This document shows positions 59,268 through 64,000 of a stretch of 64,000 nt of DNA, one piece after another. Under the pieces are notes generated by a model. That model was not told where the DNA came from and did not search any database. It saw nothing but the letters and a program-made list of their open reading frames with translations. The stretch covers positions 35,184,747 through 35,248,746 of the forward strand of contig NW_023998415.1 of assembly GCF_014805625.2 (NCBI RefSeq), written 5' to 3'. Each line of letters opens with the position of its first letter. Position 1 is the first letter of the stretch. Made by a program: the position numbers and the translations under genes. This DNA comes from Glossina fuscipes (taxonomy: Eukaryota > Arthropoda > Insecta > Diptera > Glossinidae).

Positions 59268-61105
59268 ACTGGCATTATTTGTTGCATGCGGTCGATAACA
59301 TAGCGCAAAAGTGATATGGAACTTATACTTGATTAATATTATTATACGCATATGCCATCTGTGATGACTCTGCCCCTTGCATTCATTATTTCTAAATAAA
59401 GCGTTTTAACTGTTTCGAAGTAGATTAGTAAATTCCCGTTGAATCGATATAAACTCCTCACATAATAAAGAAGATTTCATCGCTTTTGTTAGTTAATTTC
59501 AAGGGCATTAACGTATCCTTACTTAACTCTTCTTTCCTTTCAGCTTTTTAGGAAATTTATGATAAGCAAGTAAAATGGTCAGTAAATAATGGCTTGTTTC
59601 CTACCACGGCTTGTTTCTTTTTGTTTTCTTGCGATTACTCAGCAAAACTATTTCTCGTAAGATGTCATTGCAAGAGTGATGTTAGTTTGATTTTAAGGAT
59701 CTCAAAAAGCGCTAGTGGGCCACCGCGGTGCACCATTAAGTACCCCACTCCACTCCAACCTACACTTATTCATATAAAGACTTTTCAAAATAAGTGCTTA
59801 TATGGGAAATATTTGTAAAAGTGGTCCGATCCGAACCATTTTTAATAGTTTTCGTTCCCGGGCTAAAATACGTGCCAGTAAAGCAAATTTCACCAGAATA
59901 TGCGTCGAATAATTGCGATTTGTATGTTGAACATAAGAAAACAAGACGGATGGGCAGATAGGGAGACAAGCGTAGATCGATTCGAACACTACTTCAGAAT
60001 CGATCGGTATAATAAAAGATGGATCTATCTCACATCATTCTGGGCGCTGTACATGCATCCGTATAAACTTGTACCACAAGCGGTGCAAAGCACAATGATG
60101 ATTTTTATTTTTGTTTTGTGTATTTTTTTTTTTTAATAATTTCTTCTATATACACGTAGCGTCATTTCTTGACTTATAGCGCAAGAGAATTTGTTTGTAG
60201 TATTTGAAAAGGATATTCAGGTCGTGCTTCGTTATTCCGACTCAACATCGAATTTTTTTTTTTTTTTTTGATTAATGGAGAACGATCCACATCTAGAGTC
60301 TACCACATGTTCCGAATTTCAATGCATTCACTTTGTCTGCTTTGTTGCCCAAAACGCATTGGAAGCATAATACCAGAGGCAATCAGATGCTTAGTTTGAC
60401 TCACAGTAAACGCAGTTGTCTACTTAATCTAGAAGCACGGGCGCAGTAAATCTAAGTCCATTTCTGTACCGTAGAAATACAAATGAAAAATACCATCGTA
60501 TACATAGTATGACAAAAAGAAAGTGAAAAATAATTCAATTTCCACATATAAAAGCATTTTTTGATTTTTTTCCTTGAAATACTCGTAGTGGTGTAGTAGT
60601 TCTTGCAGTTATGTATGTGTTTTTTTTCCGTTCGAATTCGACTAAGTTGTGTACTTAGAACCGCATAGGTACACATGTAGGCTTTGAAGGGTTTGCAAAA
60701 TTTATACCCCCAGATAGTAAAGGAAATAGCTTTCTAGACTTGGTGGTGGGTATTCAAAATGTCTTTTCTTATTCTCCGGCCGATTTAAGTAATCGATCAT
60801 CTTTTGAAAAGCTTATCCGTTTTATTCGTCATTTAATTTTGGGTTCAATATATTTTCTTAACTTGGTTGACTATTAATCTATGGGTTTTTATATATAGAT
60901 CCTTTAAACTTGCCGCCAAGACGTGAACAATGTTTACGCAAAGCTAAACAAAATAGTATTGCCGTATTGGGTACCGGAGGCGGTAACGATGATCAAATGG
61001 CCGAACCGGATGAATTTGCCGATTCGGATACGGATCCCGTTTGGACGCCTCAAGATGACGATGTAATTTAATTTAATTTAACGAACGAAAGAAATTTACC
61101 CATAT

Positions 61106-61153
<48 letters not shown>

Positions 61154-63924
61154 TTTATCTTAGAGCAATGACGATGGTCGTGGTTATAAACGTAAAGCAG
61201 CTCGACGTTCCAAAGGATCGCCGCGTAAGCATTTTAGCCAACAACAGCAGCCTCAACAACAACAACAACAACAGCCACAACAACATCATAACGCGGTTGT
61301 TTCTAATGACGGTTACACTTTAAATCAGGAGATAGCTAGTAGTTCCAGTGGTTATGGTAATACAACAGGCGCAGGCGCCAGTGATAACTTTAAGGTGAAT
61401 TGATTTGTTTTGTGTTAGTGATAATTTATTTATAGATTGCCTTTTTTTTTTTTTATATATATATATATATAGACCGGCGATTTTATAGTTTTACGATCCG
61501 ATCTGGTAAATGACTGGCCAACCATATGGCAAGTGGACTCTAAATGTATCCTACAGAAATATGAACCTTTCTATCAAAATGGCAAAATGTTTTATCGAAA
61601 TATGTCTAAGGTTTTTATTAAAATACTTTATGTTTTAATTTAATTTAATTATTGTTTTTGTCTCCTCCTTTTGCTGTTTCATTTATTCACGTTTAGTATG
61701 CTTCTTGGAATTTAGAAACTAAGAAATTATATTTAAAAGCTCCCGTACGCATACAAGTACAATCGCATACCGAAACAATTGTTGAATTTATGCGTTCCGA
61801 ATTATTGGCCGATGATACTGAGCAGTTTATTGAGAAAATTATGGAAGACTACCTTTCATTTAGAGATCATTTTGAGATTTATATACAAACTATGATATCT
61901 CAGGTATTGGATCCTAGTTTCTTCTCGGAAATAACGCGAGAAAAAGGTGAAATTGCTTTCTCATATTTATTTAGAAGCGTTGAAAATATATCTGTATATA
62001 TAAATTTTTCTTACAGATGAATATTTTTTGGCTAGTGTCCGAGCCATTGATACTATAATGGAGAATTGTAAACGTAAACTTTTATCGATTACGCCTTGGA
62101 CGCGTAGTGTTATAGCTTCGATTGAAACTTGGCCCAAATGTCACGTCTTCACGGAATGGGGTCAAAATAATCTAACGCAGAAAAATTGTGCTGGCTGCCA
62201 TCAACCGGGCATTTCCGTTCGTTTTCTTTTATTCGGTCACCCCTACAATTCGAATACTATGCAATCAGTACCAACTGATGCTCGTATCACTTATGAAAAG
62301 GTAACACAAATTACATAAGCGGTTCTTAACGCTATTCTAACTATATTGTCTTTTAGGACATATTACTGTGTCGCATTTGTGCCGCGAGGGCGGATATCTT
62401 CCATAAGATTGCTCACGAGAAATATAATCTATACATAAATTGTTCGAGGCGGGTATCCGAATTACAACAAGAGAATCCTGGTAAAACCTCTACAGAAATA
62501 TTAAATGACCTTCTCGCCGAACATAATTGGATTGATGAGGTAAGAGCAACAACAATAATAATAATAATAATTGTTATAGTGATTAAGAACACAATCTATA
62601 AGAACTTGTGCATTATACAACATACACGTTTTGCTATAGTCCAACAACTAACACATAATGCATTACCTGATATTGAGGATTTATTAGTAGATAGCTTCAT
62701 CAACTGTGTGTTCATGCGTGCATGCGATCCTTTCAAGCTAATAAAAAATAATAACAATATTTCTGATATTGTTTTCGACATTTTAACGATAACTAAGATC
62801 GTAGAGATATCGGTAATGAACGAGTGAAGACAATTTCGCAGAATTTCAGAAAGCTTTCTACAAAATCGCCGTTTGCTCCAAGTTGGCCGCTTAAGATAGG
62901 ATTTATATTAGCTTTAAAGCAATAAATTCTGACTTGGAGTAAGGTAAAGTGTCAATTTTTCGCTACACAGTAAGCAGATGGTTTGTATCTACATCCATTG
63001 GCTAGAACTCAGATGTTGACAGTGTTATATTTTCGCCGTGAGCAGTATGAAAATATGATGGTCTGTATATTAACAAGATTTCAACCTTTTGCCATTAGAC
63101 AGTTACTTCTGGTTTTAAACGAACCTTCTCTTTGTTGATCGCTTTCGCTTGACTATCGGGCATATGATGGCTCTGCATTCATGCAATACTCATATTCAAC
63201 ACTTTAGGCCTTTCTTCGATGCTCCTCTCACTTATTTGTGTTATAATTCGGTCACGCTAATTTATAATATACTACATCTAGGATTAGCTTATTTATTCCT
63301 TCGCCGATAATATGATTTTCGAAGAAAATCGTGGCAACAGGTGTCAAAAGCACTTCATTTTTTATTTTTATATGACCGACCACTTTAAGTGATATTCACT
63401 TTATACGTAGCAATGCTGGTAACCAAGAAGGACAATATATGTATGTGTGCATAGAGAAAGAAAAAGTGGAATAGTACTGCAAAGGGAAGAGCTTAGAAAC
63501 AGTGGAAAAGACGATTGTAGGTAAGTTATTACAAAGGCGAGTAATGCGGTAGTGTGCTGCGCGATTTGCAGAGAAATTTCCTCAACAAGTCTAATTTTCA
63601 ACTGATGCAGTAATATCTTAGCATATGGAGACTGTTTTCGTTTCTCTTTTGAAATGATCGCTCGACACATTCATTTTATGCTTCTAAATATCGGAGTAAC
63701 TAGACGGAGAGACTAAACATATGGACGAATTAATTAAAAAAACATTGTATATATTGATCAAGAAAATATATTAATTTTATAGCATATATGTTGTTGCTGT
63801 TGTTGTTTTTGCTATATGAATATTTATTAAATAATATTTGCAGCTCTTCCGTAACATGCGCAACTCCTGGGCTGAAGTTGAAAGCTTGGAAAGACAGAAA
63901 CGTTTCCGGGAAGTATCGCAATGA
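48725..63924 (+). CDS. DUF4211 chromatin protein, QSER1/PRR12-like (whole gene, ten coding exons)
   Basis: I joined ten exons (48725-49351, 52435-53520, 55991-57926, 60899-61062, 61164-61394, 61473-61610, 61697-61946, 62017-62300, 62357-62539, 63844-63924). All use GT-AG introns and phases agree at each junction, giving 1,659 residues. Residues 1-1216 are disordered and rich in Gln, Ser, Asn, His and Ala, with many poly-Q runs. They include SUMO-type motifs at 211-214, 218-221 and 417-420, an AT-hook-like PRKRQPKK at 592-599, and a QFMDSYLKFLQG helix. Residues about 1349-1605 form DUF4211 with CxxC at 1535/1538 and 1577/1580, probably binding zinc. Vertebrate QSER1 and PRR12 share this plan; QSER1 acts with TET1 in protecting regulatory DNA from methylation, but that role may not hold in flies. 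It is probably nuclear. Orthology is inferred from the domain and architecture, not from a search. Confidence 0.85.
49352..52434 (+). other. Intron 1 of the DUF4211 gene
   Basis: 3,083 bp with many homopolymer and TA tracts (A runs at 49378-49400 and 50922-50945, T runs at 51837-51850 and 51916-51928, TA tracts at 51590-51640). The end, ccatgaaaaatctag, has a poor pyrimidine tract. No other exon is supported. A 99-codon frame at 51219-51518 contains an A run and has no proper splice sites. Confidence 0.7.
52435..53520 (+). CDS. DUF4211 gene, coding exon 2
   Basis: Codons 210-571, phase 0 at both ends. It opens QIKQENAQIKTEVKSYNDIL, two SUMO-type psi-K-x-E motifs, preceded by an in-frame TAG that is the intron's last three bases. 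The exon then runs through poly-Q, a His-rich stretch near 53403-53450 and another VKQE. The donor is gtttgt, weak because it lacks the usual A at +3. The frame stays open a further 54 codons into the intron only because of a poly-T run. Confidence 0.8.
53521..55990 (+). other. Intron 2 of the DUF4211 gene
   Basis: 2,470 bp ending in a strong acceptor (tttttttttcag-type at 55981-55990). It contains poly-T runs at 53591-53625 and 54067-54114 and a TA/GT tract at 55370-55398. Open frames of up to 93 codons have no linked splice sites. Confidence 0.75.
55991..57926 (+). CDS. DUF4211 gene, coding exon 3
   Basis: Codons 572-1216 plus one base (phase 1 at the end). It starts AEEKQVQQQQQMSVAKPTKT, then the basic AT-hook-like PRKRQPKK. 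Several long glutamine tracts follow (about 56640-56735, 57630-57700 and 57790-57855), written with mixed CAA and CAG. Between them lie NKVIVPNIEEELDFLSDAV, the helix TQFMDSYLKFLQGDREEE, a Gly run with KRSKQ, and an Ala run. The donor is caag|gtatgt. The downstream exon completes the split codon as Asp. The frame continues past the donor to a stop at 58082. Confidence 0.88.
57927..58084 (+). CDS. DUF4211 gene, exon 3 extension with alternative stop
   Basis: Unspliced, exon 3 reads on for 52 codons (GMLLLDQQNSTSRSFNALNN onward, ending NHHHFLNFLWPWH) to TGA at 58082-58084. The Ser/Thr/Asn/His-rich composition and codon use match the upstream coding sequence and not intron, which suggests real coding DNA. 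Such a transcript would lack DUF4211 altogether. A polyadenylation signal lies at 58591. Confidence 0.5.
58170..58240. repeat. (CT)n then (GA)n inverted microsatellite
   Basis: CT-rich repeat (ctctctctct) at about 58171-58205, followed at 58233-58250 by cgagagagagaaag. The two can pair as a hairpin in a transcript. A further CT tract is at 58796-58845. Confidence 0.7.
58591..58622 (+). promoter_or_regulatory. Intronic polyadenylation signal with GU-rich element
   Basis: AATAAA at 58591-58596 is followed 15-25 nt later by tatgtgtgtgtttttatttc. Hexamer plus downstream GU/U-rich element is the standard cleavage site layout. It lies about 510 nt after the alternative stop at 58084. Confidence 0.5.
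58641..58694 (+). CDS. DUF4211 gene, candidate 54-bp cassette exon
   Basis: Flanked by aaatgcaag on the left and gtatgt on the right, it is 54 bp, a multiple of three. Entered in phase 1 from exon 3 it reads (G)CLTDRSRRHLLDLMRSS and leaves in phase 1 to exon 4, so it can be included or skipped without a frame change. The basic, amphipathic sequence is unlike the surrounding CT-rich intron. Inclusion would give 1,677 residues. It may be constitutive. The upstream pyrimidine tract is moderate. Confidence 0.5.
58695..60898 (+). other. Rest of intron 3 of the DUF4211 gene
   Basis: Contains CT microsatellites (58796-58845), a run of more than 30 T at 59230-59263, the DINE-like copy at 59700-60095 and T runs at 60123-60135 and 60251-60269. 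It ends with ggtttttatatatag before exon 4. No further exon recognised. Confidence 0.65.
59700..60095 (-). repeat. DINE-1-like repeat, family B, inside intron 3
   Basis: Minus-oriented blocks are agtggtccgatccgaaccat, gacggatgggcagatagg, 'cgatcggtataataaaagat' and the 5' end gtaccacaagcggtgcaaag. The sense 3' hairpin is absent. It lies antisense to the host gene. Confidence 0.7.
60899..61062 (+). CDS. DUF4211 gene, coding exon 4
   Basis: Codons 1217-1271. It starts (G)AT CCT to give DPLNLPPRREQCLRKAKQNS, then an acidic end ADSDTDPVWTPQDDD. The acceptor is atatatag, the donor gtaatt. Phase 1 in and 0 out. This begins the conserved C-terminal half. Confidence 0.88.
61164..61394 (+). CDS. DUF4211 gene, coding exon 5
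   Basis: Codons 1272-1348, phase 0 in and out. A basic segment GYKRKAARRSKGSPRKH is followed by a short poly-Q and a Gly/Ser/Asn linker. The preceding 101-bp intron is largely a (TA)n repeat (61110-61149). Donor gtgaat. Confidence 0.85.
61473..61610 (+). CDS. DUF4211 gene, coding exon 6 (start of DUF4211)
   Basis: Codons 1349-1394, reading TGDFIVLRSDLVNDWPTIWQ, then KYEPFYQNGKMFYRNMSK. The 'D+V ... W P x I W ... Y E' pattern with conserved aromatic residues marks the beginning of DUF4211. The donor gtttttatta is unusually weak, but exon 7 joins in frame at TAT. Confidence 0.87.
61697..61946 (+). CDS. DUF4211 gene, coding exon 7
   Basis: Codons 1395-1477 plus one base. It reads YASWNLETKKLYLKAPVRIQ, then RSELLADDTEQFIEKIMEDY and QTMISQVLDPSFFSEITREK. 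The donor is aaag|gtgaaa, and the split codon becomes Asp. Helical core of the domain. Confidence 0.88.
62017..62300 (+). CDS. DUF4211 gene, coding exon 8
   Basis: Codons 1478-1572, from (G)AT to AAG. It includes RAIDTIMENCKRKLL, the TETWPK-like ETWPKCHVFTEWG and the first zinc pair NCAGCHQPG (Cys1535, Cys1538). The acceptor is tttttcttacag, a strong site; the donor is gtaaca. Confidence 0.9.
62357..62539 (+). CDS. DUF4211 gene, coding exon 9
   Basis: Codons 1573-1633. The second zinc pair LLCRICAARA (Cys1577, Cys1580) is followed by FHKIAHEKYNLYINCSRRV and ends in an acidic helix (STEILNDLLAEHNWIDE). Donor gtaaga. The upstream intron is only 56 bp. The frame remains open for 95 codons beyond the donor. 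Confidence 0.9.
62540..62827 (+). CDS. DUF4211 gene, exon 9 extension with alternative C-terminus
   Basis: Read on in frame, 95 codons follow before TGA at 62825-62827. They include QQLTHNALPDIEDLLVDSFI and FMRACDPFKLI. An open frame this long is unexpected by chance in such AT-rich intron. AATAAA lies at 62921-62926, about 95 nt after the stop. This would replace the last 26 residues of the main protein. Conservation is unknown. Confidence 0.35.
   Translation, partial: VRATTIIIIIIVIVIKNTIYKNLCIIQHTRFAIVQQLTHNALPDIEDLLVDSFINCVFMRACDPFKLIKNNNNISDIVFDILTITKIVEISVMNE
62828..63843 (+). other. Rest of intron 9 of the DUF4211 gene
   Basis: Non-coding, with a short tgttgttgctgttgttgt tract at 63789-63808 before the acceptor (aatatttgcag, 63843). 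An AATAAA at 62921 may serve the extended exon 9. Nothing else seen. Confidence 0.6.
63844..63924 (+). CDS. DUF4211 gene, coding exon 10 (C-terminus)
   Basis: Codons 1634-1659 and TGA at 63922-63924. It reads LFRNMRNSWAEVESLERQKR then FREVSQ, a charged helix closing the protein. The 3' untranslated region continues beyond the window, so its polyadenylation site is not seen. Confidence 0.85.
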   Translation, partial: LFRNMRNSWAEVESLERQKRFREVSQ

Positions 63925-64000
63925 TTTTCTGGACCCAGTTGAGATTTGATTGGCGTAAAACTTGTTTAGCCACGTAAGCATTATTGTACTACTACTATAC

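Overview
This window is nuclear DNA from a higher fly (Diptera, probably Schizophora). It is AT-rich. The coding DNA has compact introns of 56-101 bp and long CAA/CAG glutamine runs. The non-coding DNA is full of degraded mariner/Tc1 elements and of short repeats built like Drosophila DINE-1/INE-1 (Helentron-type). The species cannot be named from the sequence.

Positions 1-45,000 are mostly repeats. They include a tRNA-derived SINE family (three copies), two DINE-1-like families with many copies on both strands, a mariner with both ends (8120-9297), two mariner fragments, a Tc1-like element with long terminal inverted repeats (34722-35707), non-LTR retrotransposon pieces (RT at about 9340-10240, RNase H tail at about 14600-15110), and a foldback-type element at 26225-27841. 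The foldback element has about 367-bp inverted repeats, a 37-bp minisatellite core, a sequencing gap, and a 9-bp target duplication inside a DINE-like copy. The one credible coding piece here is a last exon on the minus strand (3806-4071) followed by a polyadenylation signal; its gene is not recognised. There are two assembly gaps (26825-27475 and 41401-41500).

Positions 45,200-47,435 hold two intronless minus-strand genes: dCMP deaminase (dTTP supply) and clathrin light chain (vesicle coat).

Positions 48,725-63,924 hold one large plus-strand gene that I assembled from ten coding exons whose phases all agree. It encodes about 1,659 residues: a very long, disordered, Gln/Ser/Asn/His-rich N-terminal part with tandem SUMO-type sites and an AT-hook-like basic patch, and a conserved C-terminal DUF4211 domain with a CxxC/CxxC pair. 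This is the layout of vertebrate QSER1/PRR12 chromatin proteins. The gene appears able to make variants: a phase-matched 54-bp candidate exon in intron 3, a coding-looking extension of exon 3 ending just before an intronic polyadenylation signal, and a 95-codon open extension of exon 9 also followed by a polyadenylation signal. Two of these would change or remove the DUF4211 C-terminus.

No CRISPR, operon or prokaryotic feature is present. No tRNA or rRNA gene was identified by eye.
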